Shown: positions 17,801 through 26,633, counted from the stretch's first letter. The stretch: 64,000 bases of DNA from Brumimicrobium oceani (GCF_003143775.1 NZ_QFRJ01000010.1:1-64000); one strand, 5' to 3'. Program-made: numbers and translations. The notes: generated from the letters alone by a model not told the origin.

Positions 17801-19341
17801 CTCACTTGATATGCTCCAATAGAGTAAACGTTTTTCATCATTAAATCCCAAAGTTTATTTTTAGGATTCACAATTGTTGGCTTCAATAACTTCATTAAAA
17901 GTGCATCAGTTCCAACTACACCGTCTGTTGAAAACTCCCCCACTTGGTAGGTTCTTCCCGCATAAGTGTATTCATAAGAAACGGCTAAAACCTCATCGTT
18001 ATTTAAAGGTAGGTTTACAGAAATGAAACCCAATTGAGCATTATAAGTAAATTCTTGTTCTGTTAATCTTCTTGCATTTTCAACTTTTTCGTAATCGTTG
18101 GCTTGTTGGAAGGGACCTGGCTCGGTAAGTTCAGACTCTAAAGCAACAACTGCATTGTTGAATCCACGGATTGTAGGGTTATTTTTCGCATATTCGTAAA
18201 GACCGTTGGCATTGTTTCTCGGAAATTCGTTACTTGAGGCATTCCCAGGATTTCCAGACCAATTTTCTGGTTTCGCTTCTCCTAAATCGGTAAAGGCAAT
18301 AATATTTCGGGTGTCTTCGACTTTATTGGTTTGGTTTGTAACCCAAACTTCTATACGCGTAATGTTTACCAAAGAACTCACCACGGGCACAGTTTTCATT
18401 GCTTCATCATAGTGTTCTCGGTGATAATAGTTTAAGAAGTAATGGCGGTTTGCCTCGTAGTCGTCTGCTTTTAATTTAAAATCTTGTACTTGCGCGCCCC
18501 CTTTAATATTAATTTCTTGCTTTTGTCCTCTTGAAGTGGAAGCAATTGCATCTACAGTCAATCGTCCAAACCTCATTCTTGTTTTCACCCCAAACAAAGT
18601 TTGAGACCCTTCAATTAAAGAGGTTTCTAATGGCATAGAAACGTTACCTGCTTCAATTTTTTGAAGAATTTGGTCTTCGTTTCCTGTCCATTCTAGTTTC
18701 GTAACATTGTCAAAATTAAACGCTGCTTCAGTATTATAGGAGGCCCCCAATTTTAATTTTGTTCCGATTTGTCCCACCAAGTTCAATTGAATTTGTTGTT
18801 GGAAATCAAATCGAGTAATACGGCGCTGATTTTCTGGTAAACTTGGATTATCATAACGAGAAGAGTTTATTCCTAGAGATAATTCAACACTACCTTCAGG
18901 GCGAATTTGAATTTCATCTGATCCAAAAATATTAGCAAAACCAGGATTCTCAATTTTTATTGGTGGAATTAATCCTTGATCCTCCTCTGTTTGTGCATCG
19001 ATTTTATCCTGCCAGTAACTTTGCATTTTTTGCTGACGTTCATACTCGATGTATTCTTCTAAGGTCATCATGGATGGTCTACGGTAATCTACACCTCCAA
19101 TGACTTCTTTAAAGACATACTTTCCTGTTTTCGGATCGTAAACAATAGATTTTTGAACACTTTTAGGATCTCCAATATCAAAACTTTGTTTTCCGTTTCC
19201 AGTAGGATCGTACGGATTATTGATTGGATATTTTAAATTTGTCGAATCAGGATTATTTTGCCCATAAACCGTTGTTAGGGCTGAAATAATAAGGGTTATC
19301 AAAAACCCATTCCATATTGTATATAGTGTATTTTTACTCAC
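11860..19341 (-). CDS. sprA: SprA, outer-membrane translocon of the type IX secretion system
   Basis: At 2,493 residues this is the size class of SprA/Sov (about 2,400), the giant single-chain beta-barrel through which T9SS cargo crosses the outer membrane. It has a signal peptide (residues 1-27), then a long Tyr/Asn/Asp-rich sequence of alternating strands, with VDDFEGSQSTIDL, a LRFAKLELVRGEWRKF segment and QVWVNELRLTEFQ that are characteristic of the family, and a C-terminal strand ending RVRFNLGGL. A Gly/Arg-rich run and a highly charged helix of about 70 residues (about 1930-2015, LEELEKVKVDQLETDEL) form an unusual insertion. Order maeB-ruvA-sprA is, to my knowledge, conserved in Flavobacteriia. 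Several T9SS cargo genes lie in this window. Confidence 0.95.
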   Translation of the reverse strand: MSKNTLYTIWNGFLITLIISALTTVYGQNNPDSTNLKYPINNPYDPTGNGKQSFDIGDPKSVQKSIVYDPKTGKYVFKEVIGGVDYRRPSMMTLEEYIEYERQQKMQSYWQDKIDAQTEEDQGLIPPIKIENPGFANIFGSDEIQIRPEGSVELSLGINSSRYDNPSLPENQRRITRFDFQQQIQLNLVGQIGTKLKLGASYNTEAAFNFDNVTKLEWTGNEDQILQKIEAGNVSMPLETSLIEGSQTLFGVKTRMRFGRLTVDAIASTSRGQKQEINIKGGAQVQDFKLKADDYEANRHYFLNYYHREHYDEAMKTVPVVSSLVNITRIEVWVTNQTNKVEDTRNIIAFTDLGEAKPENWSGNPGNASSNEFPRNNANGLYEYAKNNPTIRGFNNAVVALESELTEPGPFQQANDYEKVENARRLTEQEFTYNAQLGFISVNLPLNNDEVLAVSYEYTYAGRTYQVGEFSTDGVVGTDALLMKLLKPTIVNPKNKLWDLMMKNVYSIGAYQVSQEGFRLDILYNNPNNSLLVNFLPYPNLDDKQVIDVVGMDRLNQNNRAQQDGVFDFLPITFNGNQATNGGTINTRNGRIYFSTIEPFGETVRQAMIEAQNPQLANSVAFDELYDSTKIAAQQVPKKNRFYFVGKYESSVSDEIPLNALNVPEGAVVVTAGGIRLQEGTDFTVDYNLGRVKILNSAVLESNADIKISIESNSVFGFQNKSLMGTHLNYMINPDFNVGATWMRMTERPITQKVDIGDEPFKNNIVGANVSYRTDIPFLTKLINFIPTISTKQMSTLTLNAEVAHLIPGTPRAISKEGISYVDDFEGSQSTIDLKNFSSWKLASIPQGQSNLFPEAALKNNLAAGFKRSHLSWYSIDPMFHENRAITPQHIADNPEETENMNVSIVNKTDIFPNTQPATGDILNLPVFNMTFYPKERGMYNYDTTNTVNTDGEFIDPQERWNGIMRSLTTTNFEETNVEYIQFWMLDPFNEDQELQDPNTNHTGGDLYFNIGNLSEDVLPDSRKSFENGLPREFSNTENTDETNWARVSTQQVVVNAFDNDPETRAAQDVGLDGYDDAKEREAFANFVNWVQTNGTLSQAAKNEILADVSKDNYNYYRDDRYDSNEEGIIRRYKYWNGHEGNSPTPEMSAQINNDGYPTQATNTPDMEDVNRDNNLSESESYFQYKVSLRQNDLQVGKNYIINTREYAKGDKDYKWYQFRIPVRNPEKAVNGISDFRSIRFMRMFMKAFEEETTLRFAKLELVRGEWRKFRESLTQPGDGVQTDPDLTAFNIGAVNVEEHDQREPIKYVIPPGILREVDPSQQFQRQLNEQSMTIEVCNLKDGDARAATKNVGMDMIMYKNLELYLHAEEVEATNPLNDEDVTVFIRLGTDFKENYYEYEVPMKISQWGVTQDLQIWPEENNLRIVFDDLIALKKERNNALDQPGSGAAFNIEYAKQVSHKPGSSDINNVNHPPRMMKVKGNPNLTDVKTIMIGVRNPAQNADNPWKPDDGLSKCVQVWVNELRLTEFQNEGGSAALAQANLQIADFATVQVAGAYSGLNWGSIDSRVSDRQRDTRLSLDLSANAQLGQLLGEGAKMDIPFLYTYSVGTINPRFDPYNPDVELSSYDAEERKQRLKDGRDFTERKSFNFTNVRRQRKPGAEAHLWDISNFSLNFAYSEDMHRDFTTNYDRTKIWKGGVNYVYNGTPTLWEPFKNSKFMGKSKWWDLVKSTNFYLGAKNISVKNNLIRNYNERQIRNNIPNTDFEFQPIYLKNFTWNRRFDFKYDLTRNLKFDFSSNTSAIIDEPAGQVDRNESPELYREFRDSVRTQIRTLGKAMRYDQTYNVTYNLPFNKIPALDFINSNIRYSGSYEWTRPNLGQEAFGNTIQNSRTINTTAQMNMLTLYKKSDFLKKIIDDGRGGRASMRGAMGNRNLNNRGGNRGGGNTKNDSRLAKKVGKLQKKLEELEKVKVDQLETDELVEHQKELAKVERKLENKEPRLENQEERIAAQEEREEKNQEKFGKPYHPITGFAARALMSVRTISGTYTQNDGMLLPGFNEEAQFFGMNSTMFGDSKIRGFAIGQQQRNVFGNETGFEFAPYAGSNGFVVDTSGLNTQHTIMHAQNYNLRASIEPIKDLKVDLTMKRNFTENTSSYYRFSDSLQNFENQSEFKTTTLSYSTISIRSAFEVMDSEFRSPSFDNLRAKREEVSQVLGEGNPYSVSDSAGYVDGYGPSQQDVLIGAFLNTFSGKKTSRKTISPVRNVPLPNWQVSYNGLTKFDFFKKYVQNFTLRHGYNSSVTVAGMQTNLNAEVDDDGYLSARDINDNFISEQQVQNITISERFSPLIGFDATWKINGNGLLTKFEISKERSSSLSLANNQLTEMIGTEIVIGSGYKFTNFRLPLTFQGNKLKPSDLNIRIDLSIRDNITVIRKVVENTTQATAGQRVFSIRSSADYLVGKNLTVSLFYDQQLTDPTVATSYVTGNIAAGLRVRFNLGGL

Positions 19342-19356
19342 AGTTGAATTTTCCCT

Positions 19357-19932
19357 TTAGAGCACTTTTAAAGCGTCTTTAATTAAAAGTTCTACAGAAT
19401 CTTGCTCATTCGATACTTTGTTAATGGCTTTCTCCGCTGATTTTTTATCAAAACCAAGTGAAACCAATGCAGTTAACGCATCAAATCGAAGTGTATTGTT
19501 TGAAGAGCTGATATTCTCCCCTGAAACCTCGAATTTTAACATTTTATCTTTCAAATCAACGATAACACGTTGTGCAGTTTTATTCCCTATTCCCTTGACA
19601 CCCTTTATTGTATCAACGTCTTCTGAGGTAATTGCGTGTGCTATTTCTGAAGGAGAAAGTCCAGAAAGCATCAAAATAGCAGTATTTGGACCAATACCTG
19701 AAACAGAGATTAAGTAATTAAACATTTCTCTTTCCTCCGTAGTGGCAAAACCATATAAAATTTGAGCATCTTCTCTCACTATAAATTGAGTAAAGATTTT
19801 GATGGATTCTTCTTGCCCTATTGTGGAAAAGGTGTTTAAAGATACCTTTACTTCATAACCAATTCCACCGCATTCAATAATCAATGCGGTGGGCGTTTTC
19901 TCAACAAGTCTTCCATTTAGGTATGTAATCAT
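19357..19932 (-). CDS. ruvA: Holliday junction branch migration protein RuvA
   Basis: A 191-residue RuvA, which tetramerises on four-way DNA junctions and loads the RuvB motor. It has the N-terminal OB fold (MITYLNGRLVEKTPTALIIE, 1-62), two helix-hairpin-helix motifs (VSGIGPNTAILMLS near 75-90 and IKGVKGIGNKTAQRVIVDL near 110-128), and the small C-terminal domain III (about 145-191) that contacts RuvB. It lies two bases after maeB and 15 bases before sprA, so the three are probably one transcript although functionally unrelated. Confidence 0.95.
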   Translation of the reverse strand: MITYLNGRLVEKTPTALIIECGGIGYEVKVSLNTFSTIGQEESIKIFTQFIVREDAQILYGFATTEEREMFNYLISVSGIGPNTAILMLSGLSPSEIAHAITSEDVDTIKGVKGIGNKTAQRVIVDLKDKMLKFEVSGENISSSNNTLRFDALTALVSLGFDKKSAEKAINKVSNEQDSVELLIKDALKVL

Positions 19933-19934
19933 AT

Positions 19935-22199
19935 CTATTTGTTTTGGGCGTCTACTACAGCAACTTTTACCATGTTTACTATTTCACGAACAGACGCGCC
20001 TAATTGTAATACATGAATTGATTTTCTTAACCCAACCAACACCGGTCCGATTGCTTCTGCATCTGTCATTTCTTGCAATAGTTTGTAGGCTATATTTCCA
20101 GAAGATAAATTCGGGAAAATAAATGTATTTACTTCTTTATTTGCCAATTCAGAGAAGGGGAATTTTTCATTCATTAAATCATTGCTCAATGCGAAATTTG
20201 CTTGAACTTCACCATCCACAGTTAAAGTTGGGTATTTCTCATGAATAATCTTTACCGCTTTGGCCATCTTTTTCGCATCTTTCCCTTCTGCAGAACCATA
20301 GTTTGAATAAGAAAGCAATGCAATTTTTGGGTTCACCTTAAATTTACGGATCGTTTTGGCCACATGATAAGTCATATCAGCAATTTCTTCTGCTGTTGGA
20401 TCAAAATTCACAGTAGTATCTGCCAAGAAGATTGGACCACGTTTAGTAATTAAAACATACATTCCAGCTACACGGTCTACATCTTTTTGAGTTCCCACAA
20501 CCTGTAAAGCCGGACGCAACACATCACTGTATTTTCTAGTTGCTCCAGAAATCATAGCGTCAGCATCACCAGACTGAACCATCATTGCACCAAAATAATT
20601 ACGTTCTCGCATTATTTTATTTGCCTCATACTCTGTAAACCCTTTTCTTTTTCTCAATTCAAAGAATTCTTTAGCATAACGTTCTAATCTTTCTTGCTCA
20701 TCATCGCCTTTAGGATCGAGGATTTCTACATCAGGAAACTCCATTTTGTATTCCTTCATCATGGCTAAAACTTTCTCTTTTCTTCCCAAAAGAATTGGAA
20801 TGACTACTCCTTCCTCGTATGCTGTTTGTGCAGCTTTTAGAATTTTATAGTTATCTGCCTCAGCAAAAACAACACGCTTAGGATTGCGCTCTGCTTTTTC
20901 TGTAATAGTACGTACCAATTTATTGTCTATTCCCAAACGGCGTTTTAAATTCGCATCATAAGCATCCCAATCTTTTATTGGGGTTCTTGCTACTCCAGAA
21001 TCCATTGCCGCTCTGGCCACTGCTGGTGCAACATGATAAATTAAACGTGGATCTAATGGTTTAGGTATAAAATTATCACGACCAAAAGAAATACTTCTTT
21101 CTCCGTATGCCTCACTCACCTCTTCAGGAACAGTTTCTTTGGCCAAATTAGCAATGGCATAAACAGCAGCTAATTTCATTTCTTCATTAATGGATTTTGC
21201 ACGAACATCCAAAGCTCCTCTAAAAATGAAAGGGAAACCCAATACATTGTTCACCTGATTAGGATGATCTGAACGACCTGTAGCCATAATTAAATCCTTA
21301 CGAACAGCCATTGCATCTTTGTACGCTATTTCTGGATCTGGATTTGCCAATGCAAAAACAATAGGGTTATCTGCCATCGATTTCACCATTGCTTTCGAAA
21401 CTACTCCACCTCTTGAAAGTCCAACCAATACATCAGCACCTTTCAATTCGGTTGCCATATCAGATGTTTTCTTGTGGTGTTCCCCAAAGAACTTTTTATT
21501 TCCGTCTAGATCTCTATCGCTGCTCAACAATCCTTTACTGTCAAACATGAAGATATTCTCCATTTTTGCGCCTAAAGAATTGTATAACTTAGCACAGCTC
21601 ATTGCAGAAGCTCCTGCTCCCGAAACAACGATCTTTACATCTTCAATTTTCTTGTCCGCCAATTCTAAAGCATTCAACAAACCTGCTGAAGAAATAATTG
21701 CGGTTCCGTGTTGGTCATCGTGCATTACTGGAATATCCAATTCTGCCTTTAATCTTTCTTCTATTTCAAAAGCCTCAGGCGCTTTAATATCCTCTAAATT
21801 TATACCTCCAAAAGTGGGAGCAATTGCTTTTACTGTCTGAATAAACAACTCAGGGTCATTGGCATCTACTTCGATATCGAAAACATCAATATCTGCAAAT
21901 ATTTTAAACAACAATCCTTTACCTTCCATTACCGGCTTTGAGGCTGCTGGACCAATATCACCAAGACCTAAAACAGCTGTACCATTAGAAATAACAGCAA
22001 CTAAATTAGATTTTGCTGTGTACTTATATACATCATCTGGATTTTCTGCAATTTTTAAACAAGGCTCTGCCACACCCGGAGAATAAGCCAATGACAAATC
22101 ACGTTGTGAACTGTAAGGCTTTGTTGGTATCACCTCTATTTTCCCTGGTTTACCTTGTGAATGGTAGTCTAGTGCGTCTTGTTTTCTTATCTTAGCCAT
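19935..22199 (-). CDS. maeB: NADP-dependent malic enzyme with phosphotransacetylase-like domain
   Basis: A 754-residue MaeB-type malic enzyme that decarboxylates malate to pyruvate and makes NADPH. The N-terminal malic domain (about 1-430) has [12 protein letters not shown], the divalent-metal region [10 protein letters not shown] and the nucleotide-binding [13 protein letters not shown]. The C-terminal half (about 430-754) is a phosphate acetyltransferase-like domain ([21 protein letters not shown]), usually catalytically silent and regulatory in this family. Length matches E. coli MaeB (759). Divergent from the sirtuin gene, with an 82-base shared promoter region. Confidence 0.95.
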   Translation of the reverse strand: MAKIRKQDALDYHSQGKPGKIEVIPTKPYSSQRDLSLAYSPGVAEPCLKIAENPDDVYKYTAKSNLVAVISNGTAVLGLGDIGPAASKPVMEGKGLLFKIFADIDVFDIEVDANDPELFIQTVKAIAPTFGGINLEDIKAPEAFEIEERLKAELDIPVMHDDQHGTAIISSAGLLNALELADKKIEDVKIVVSGAGASAMSCAKLYNSLGAKMENIFMFDSKGLLSSDRDLDGNKKFFGEHHKKTSDMATELKGADVLVGLSRGGVVSKAMVKSMADNPIVFALANPDPEIAYKDAMAVRKDLIMATGRSDHPNQVNNVLGFPFIFRGALDVRAKSINEEMKLAAVYAIANLAKETVPEEVSEAYGERSISFGRDNFIPKPLDPRLIYHVAPAVARAAMDSGVARTPIKDWDAYDANLKRRLGIDNKLVRTITEKAERNPKRVVFAEADNYKILKAAQTAYEEGVVIPILLGRKEKVLAMMKEYKMEFPDVEILDPKGDDEQERLERYAKEFFELRKRKGFTEYEANKIMRERNYFGAMMVQSGDADAMISGATRKYSDVLRPALQVVGTQKDVDRVAGMYVLITKRGPIFLADTTVNFDPTAEEIADMTYHVAKTIRKFKVNPKIALLSYSNYGSAEGKDAKKMAKAVKIIHEKYPTLTVDGEVQANFALSNDLMNEKFPFSELANKEVNTFIFPNLSSGNIAYKLLQEMTDAEAIGPVLVGLRKSIHVLQLGASVREIVNMVKVAVVDAQNK

Positions 22200-22281
22200 A
22201 TTATTGCGTTTTTGTAAATCTTGTGCAAGGGTGTAAATTTAACAAAAACCAACACATCAAAAGAATTAAAGAGTTCAAAGT

Positions 22282-22971
22282 ATGGGAAAACAGAAAATAA
22301 TTGTCTTTTCGGGTGCTGGAGTAAGTGCAGAATCTGGCTTAGGCACTTTTAGAGACAGCGGAGGATTATGGGAAAAATACAACATTGAAGAAGTTGCAAC
22401 TCCTGAAGCTTGGAATAAGAACCCAGAAATGGTAACAGAGTTTTACAATATGCGCCGTAAACAATGTTATGAATCAAAGCCTAATGCTGCTCACTTTGCT
22501 ATTGCTAAATTGGAAGAGAAATTTAATGTCGAAGTCATAACTCAAAACATTGATGATCTTCACGAAAGAGGCGGAAGCAGTAAAGTTATTCATCTTCATG
22601 GAGAAATAAGTAAAGTTAAAAGCTCTGGACCGAATGCAGAAAAGAAATACTTCCATCAAAAAAACTGGGAAGTTAAAATAGGTGATAAATGCGAAGAAGG
22701 CTACCAAATGCGACCACACGTAGTTTGGTTTGGCGAAGCGGTTCCCATGATAGACGAAGCAATTTCAAGAATAAACAGTGCAGATATTGTAATTGTCGTG
22801 GGAACGTCTTTAAATGTCTATCCGGCCGCTGGGATTCTAAATTATGCTCCACACAACGCGAAGTATTATTTAATTGACCCAAGTGAAGTTTCAGTTCCAA
22901 GTTATTTTAATGTGATTCGTGATTCAGCTTCGAAGGGAGTTCCTGAGTTAGTGGAGAAGCTGCTGAAGTAG
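22282..22971 (+). CDS. cobB: NAD-dependent protein deacylase (sirtuin), zinc-site-less type
   Basis: A 229-residue SIR2 enzyme that removes acyl groups from lysine using NAD. It has GAGVSAESGLGTFRDSGGLW (residues 10-29), TQNIDDLHERGG and the catalytic HLHGE. YNMRRKQ carries the Tyr and Arg that mark class III sirtuins able to remove succinyl and malonyl groups. The usual zinc-binding CxxC...CxxC is missing: between HGE and RPHVVWFGEAVP there is a single Cys (DKCEEGYQ). I recall the same loss in other Bacteroidota sirtuins, so this is probably a clade form rather than damage. Confidence 0.92.
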   Translation: MGKQKIIVFSGAGVSAESGLGTFRDSGGLWEKYNIEEVATPEAWNKNPEMVTEFYNMRRKQCYESKPNAAHFAIAKLEEKFNVEVITQNIDDLHERGGSSKVIHLHGEISKVKSSGPNAEKKYFHQKNWEVKIGDKCEEGYQMRPHVVWFGEAVPMIDEAISRINSADIVIVVGTSLNVYPAAGILNYAPHNAKYYLIDPSEVSVPSYFNVIRDSASKGVPELVEKLLK

Positions 22972-23002
22972 AAAAAAGAATAATTTGAACTTAATACAAA
23001 CA

Positions 23003-23036
23003 AAAAGCCCTGATCATTTAAGACCAGGGCTTCAAT
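23003..23036 (-). terminator. Rho-independent terminator
   Basis: AAGCCCTG (23005-23012) pairs with CAGGGCTT (23025-23032). On the minus strand the stem is followed by TTTTTGTTTG, so it best terminates the T9SS-tail gene ending at 23059; it may also serve the convergent sirtuin gene. Confidence 0.75.
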
Positions 23037-23058
23037 TTCTATAATGAATTCGAAGTGC

Positions 23059-23787
23059 TTATTGGATAATCAAGCGCTGAACGTTACTTTTCGATCCGTT
23101 ATTCCCTCGGATATTTACAAAGTAAACTCCTCTTTTTAAATCACTAACAGATAATTTGGCGTTTTCACTCTTTATTTCTGCACGTTTAACCTCTTTTCCT
23201 AACGCATCTAAGAACACAACTGTTCCTCCATCCTTAAGTCCATCTCCTTTAATCGTTACAAAGTCTTGCGCTGGATTAGGGAAGATGTTTAGTGGGGTTT
23301 CTTTCACGTTTTTCTCTACGCTTAAATTACAGTCTGCATTTGTTGTTTTAAAAATGACAGTAATTGAATCATAGATTGTTCCAAATTCAGAAACCACGAA
23401 ATATTTGTGAACCGCACAACTTTCATTCCCTCCAGGGATAATTTGAGGCTTAAATATAGAAGCTTCTCCGTTAGCAATTGGATTTAAAACAGGAGACGTG
23501 TAATTATAAAGATCTTCTGCGTCATAACAAAGCGAGTTATCACAAATTTGATCTACTCTTCCGCTATTTACAGTTCTTAATCTGTTGTATTTAACACTAA
23601 TGTCCTGACCTTCACTAATCACCCTAAAGTCATAATAGATGGTTGCATCGTCTTTATCACCAACAACCTCTACAGCTGTTCCGCTTAGGTCTGTGGTCAT
23701 ATCATTTGCTGCAACGATTTTTATACCTTGCCCAAACAGTTGAGTTATTGATAATAAAATGGTTGTCGCGAGTATAGTTATTTTCAT
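23059..23787 (-). CDS. Small T9SS-secreted protein of unknown function
   Basis: A 242-residue protein with a signal peptide (MKITILATTILLSITQLFG), a central domain of about 140 residues with three Cys close to each other (DQICDNSLCYDAE) plus two more (GNESCAVHKYF, NADCNLS), and a T9SS type-A tail (FPNPAQDFVTIKG ... GVYFVNIRGNNG ... QRLIIQ). The middle reads like a beta-sandwich that may bear disulfides. I do not recognise a catalytic family. It has its own terminator at 23003-23036 and stands alone, converging with the sirtuin gene. Confidence 0.8.
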   Translation of the reverse strand: MKITILATTILLSITQLFGQGIKIVAANDMTTDLSGTAVEVVGDKDDATIYYDFRVISEGQDISVKYNRLRTVNSGRVDQICDNSLCYDAEDLYNYTSPVLNPIANGEASIFKPQIIPGGNESCAVHKYFVVSEFGTIYDSITVIFKTTNADCNLSVEKNVKETPLNIFPNPAQDFVTIKGDGLKDGGTVVFLDALGKEVKRAEIKSENAKLSVSDLKRGVYFVNIRGNNGSKSNVQRLIIQ

Positions 23788-23939
23788 ATAATACGTTTTT
23801 AATAAAATCGAAAGTAAAGATAGGAAAAAACATTAGGGAATCAATAAAATTTAAGATTTATTAAAAAATCAATAAAATAGCTTTACAATAGTAAAACAAT
23901 CTTTTAATATTTTTTTTCTAAAAATTTCACAAAATAGTT

Positions 23940-23947
23940 TACTTTTG
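23940..23947 (+). promoter_or_regulatory. Putative -7 box for the T9SS thioredoxin-like gene
   Basis: TACTTTTG fits TAnnTTTG, 30 bases before the ATG at 23978, leaving room for a short leader. The region between here and 23787 is very AT-rich. Confidence 0.4.
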
Positions 23948-23977
23948 AATTCATAAACCAAATAAAAACTAATAATT

Positions 23978-25492
23978 ATGAAAACATTTTTACGTTCTGT
24001 AGCTGTATTTATAGCAGCTTCATTTACAATGAATGCTTCAGCACAAATTCCTGACAATGGAATATGGCCAGCTGGAGTTACATTTACAGATATCAATGGA
24101 ACTACCCATGACATGGACGCACTTTTAGATGCAGGTAAAACTGTAATCATCGATGCATTCGCAGATTGGTGTGCACCATGTTGGAACTACCACCAAGGAC
24201 ATGCATTAGAAAACCTTTACACGCAGTATGGACCAAATGGTACAGATGAGTTGATGGTTTTAGGTATTGAAGCAGATCCGGGAGAGGCTGAAAGTAACAT
24301 TTCTGATCCTAATACAGGTATGGGAGATTGGACAGTAGGTATTTCTTACCCACAAGCAAATGATGATGCTATTGCAGGAATCATCAATTTAGCATATTAC
24401 CCAACAGTAATTATGGTTTGTCCAGACAGATCAGTTACTGAAGTAGGACAAGAGTCTACAGCTAATCTTTATGCTGGAATAAGCACTTGTGGTGCACCAG
24501 CATCAAACTCAAATGACCCAAGATTAATCGCTAACGCATCAGACAACCTATTCTGTGCTGGTTCTTCTGCTAATATGTCTGTAGTTTTACAAAACTTTAG
24601 TACTGCTCCTTTAACTTCAGCTACGATTGAAGTAATGGATGGGGCTACTTCTGTTGCTACTGAAAACTGGACAGGTAACCTTGCGCCTTATGATGTTACT
24701 ACAATAGCTCTAGGTTCAGTATCTCCATCTGGATCAACAAACTACACAATCAAAATCACATCTGCAAACGACGACACTTCAAACGATCAAATTACAGCTT
24801 CTGTAGCCCCAGCTCCAGTTTTAAGAGTTGGTGACCAAACGAAAGCAGTAAATGTTGTTCTTGCAGGAGATGCTTACAAAGATGAAACTGGAATTATTTT
24901 TGACGAAGGCCCACTTCCAAATGAGTCTTTTGTAACTATTCACAACGATGCGGCGGGAGGAATTACAACTCCATTAGGTTTTGCACAGGTTGGTACACTT
25001 CCTCAGGGAGCTGCTCCTTTAACTGTTACCTACAACGCAGTTAACGAAGGATGTCACTACGTGGTTATTGTTGACTCATACGGAGATGGAATCAATTACC
25101 AAATGCCTACAGCAGAACTTAGAATTCAAGGTGATGGTACTTCTAAAATTGACGTAAACCCAGACTTCGGTGATGGTATTGCGGTTCTTTTTGATGTTCA
25201 ATTCCAAACGGAAGTAAGTGTAAACACTGAAGAATTTGCTTCTTCTTTCAAAGTATTCCCTAACCCAACAAACAGCGTTGTAAACGTTGAATTTGAATTA
25301 CAAAATCAAGAAGACGTAACAGTTTCTATCATGAACACTGTTGGTCAGACTGTAGCTGTAAACAACTTGGGAACTGTATCAGGAGTTCAAGCAACACAAA
25401 TGGATGTTTCTTCTCTTGAGTCAGGAATGTACATTGTAAAAGTTAAAACTGCGAATGGTGAGCAGACAAAACGTATCTCAGTAATCAAGTAA
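23978..25492 (+). CDS. T9SS-secreted thioredoxin-fold protein
   Basis: A 504-residue protein with a signal peptide (residues 1-22), a thioredoxin-like domain with the redox motif CAPC at 65-68 (FADWCAPCWNYHQ) and a downstream cis-Pro-like YYPTVIMV, then a beta-rich middle (about 180-400) and a T9SS type-A tail (FPNPTNSVVNVEF ... GMYIVKVKTANGEQ ... ISVIK). It is predicted to carry dithiol/disulfide activity to the cell surface or medium. Combining a redox domain with a T9SS tail is less common than TlpA-type periplasmic versions. A terminator follows. The next operon also encodes thioredoxin-fold proteins. Confidence 0.85.
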   Translation: MKTFLRSVAVFIAASFTMNASAQIPDNGIWPAGVTFTDINGTTHDMDALLDAGKTVIIDAFADWCAPCWNYHQGHALENLYTQYGPNGTDELMVLGIEADPGEAESNISDPNTGMGDWTVGISYPQANDDAIAGIINLAYYPTVIMVCPDRSVTEVGQESTANLYAGISTCGAPASNSNDPRLIANASDNLFCAGSSANMSVVLQNFSTAPLTSATIEVMDGATSVATENWTGNLAPYDVTTIALGSVSPSGSTNYTIKITSANDDTSNDQITASVAPAPVLRVGDQTKAVNVVLAGDAYKDETGIIFDEGPLPNESFVTIHNDAAGGITTPLGFAQVGTLPQGAAPLTVTYNAVNEGCHYVVIVDSYGDGINYQMPTAELRIQGDGTSKIDVNPDFGDGIAVLFDVQFQTEVSVNTEEFASSFKVFPNPTNSVVNVEFELQNQEDVTVSIMNTVGQTVAVNNLGTVSGVQATQMDVSSLESGMYIVKVKTANGEQTKRISVIK

Positions 25493-25526
25493 TTTTGATT
25501 CTAAAGCTTGCTACTTGCGTTGCAAG

Positions 25527-25773
25527 ATTAAGATTTACAAGAATAAAACTTAAAGAATTGGGAGGCTGAAAAGTCTCCCTTTTTTTATGCTGTATTTTTC
25601 AACTTACCATCGTGAATCATTTTAAAACAGTTCCTTCTAAAGGCTCTGGACATCGCATTGACTTGATGTCAACTCCTTGGACTTAAAACAACCGTGTCTT
25701 GTTACCAAACTTTACAATTCCAAATTAAGATTTACAAGAATAAAACTTAAAGAATTGGGAGGCTGAAAAGTCT
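25527..25773. repeat. 50-bp exact direct repeat, 197 bp apart
   Basis: The 50 bases at 25527-25576 (starting ATTAAGATTTACAAG, ending GGCTGAAAAGTCT) recur without change at 25724-25773. The first copy contains most of a terminator; the second has lost the closing CTCCC. Confidence 0.9.
25560..25586 (+). terminator. Rho-independent terminator
   Basis: GGGAG (25560-25564) pairs with CTCCC (25575-25579), followed by seven T. It closes the T9SS thioredoxin-like gene. Confidence 0.75.
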
Positions 25774-26003
25774 TACTTTTATTTCGATCTACTTTAGTAC
25801 TCCTTATTATTATGGAAAATGTTTTCAACACAGTTGATCAAATAGAAAAGACATCTCACTAAAAGAACTACCAAAAAGAGATTACACTATTTGATTTTTA
25901 CATTACTCATTTTTCAGTTGCAGCCTCAACAAAAAAGCCTTTTTCTCCTTTTTGGATTCCAATAGTGCATCATCATTTTTTATATTTTTTTCACTTTTAT
26001 ACC
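25590..26003. other. Intergenic between two thiol genes
   Basis: Beyond the second repeat copy (25724-25773) I see no gene, only AT-rich DNA up to the tlpA-like promoter. No ribosome-binding site plus open frame of useful size is visible. Confidence 0.5.
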
Positions 26004-26011
26004 TATATTTG
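26004..26011 (+). promoter_or_regulatory. Putative -7 box for the tlpA-DUF6029-omp28 operon
   Basis: TATATTTG fits TAnnTTTG. It is 64 bases upstream of the ATG at 26076, giving a leader of about 55 bases. Confidence 0.4.
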
Positions 26012-26075
26012 AAAATTAGGCGTAATATGGTACGAAGTGTGCATATACGTTGCTGAACATAAAACTAAATAAACA

Positions 26076-26603
26076 ATGAAAAAATTATCTTTATTAATCG
26101 CCTCTGCTTTTCTATTCTTTTCCGCTAACTCTTTCGCACAGGAGGATGCCAAAGGGCTTATGGAAAAGACCATTCCTGAAATGTTACTTAAAAACACGGT
26201 TGGGGAGACAATTAATACAGCTCAACTAGAAAACGATGGGAAACCAATGATTATTTCCTTTTGGGCTACCTGGTGTACACCATGTAAAAAAGAATTAAAT
26301 GCCATTCACGATATGTACATTGATTGGCAAGATGAAACAGGCGTTCGATTGGTAGCTGTTTCTATTGATGATCAGCGTACGGCAAGTCGTGTAGTTCCCT
26401 ATGTAGACTCTAAAGCTTGGGAATACCAAATTTTATTAGATCCAAACGGAGACTTTAAACGCGCAATGGGTGTAAACAATGTTCCTCACACCTTCTTAGT
26501 AGATGGAAATGGAAAAATTGTATATTCTCACAACAATTATGCACCAGGTGATGAATACGAATTGTATGACCATGTACTAGAACTTGTTGAGAACAAAGAC
26601 TAA
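26076..26603 (+). CDS. TlpA-like periplasmic thioredoxin
   Basis: A 175-residue TlpA/ResA-type protein: signal peptide (residues 1-21), thioredoxin fold with CTPC at 67-70 in FWATWCTPCKKEL, and cis-Pro loop NNVPHTFLVDGNG. Such proteins reduce disulfides outside the inner membrane, for example in cytochrome maturation or lipoprotein partners. First gene of a three-gene operon: 30 bases to the DUF6029 gene, then 11 to an Omp28-type protein that also has CxxC, so a redox pair is likely. Confidence 0.9.
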   Translation: MKKLSLLIASAFLFFSANSFAQEDAKGLMEKTIPEMLLKNTVGETINTAQLENDGKPMIISFWATWCTPCKKELNAIHDMYIDWQDETGVRLVAVSIDDQRTASRVVPYVDSKAWEYQILLDPNGDFKRAMGVNNVPHTFLVDGNGKIVYSHNNYAPGDEYELYDHVLELVENKD

Positions 26604-26633
26604 TTTTAAATTTACACTCTTTACAATTACTTT

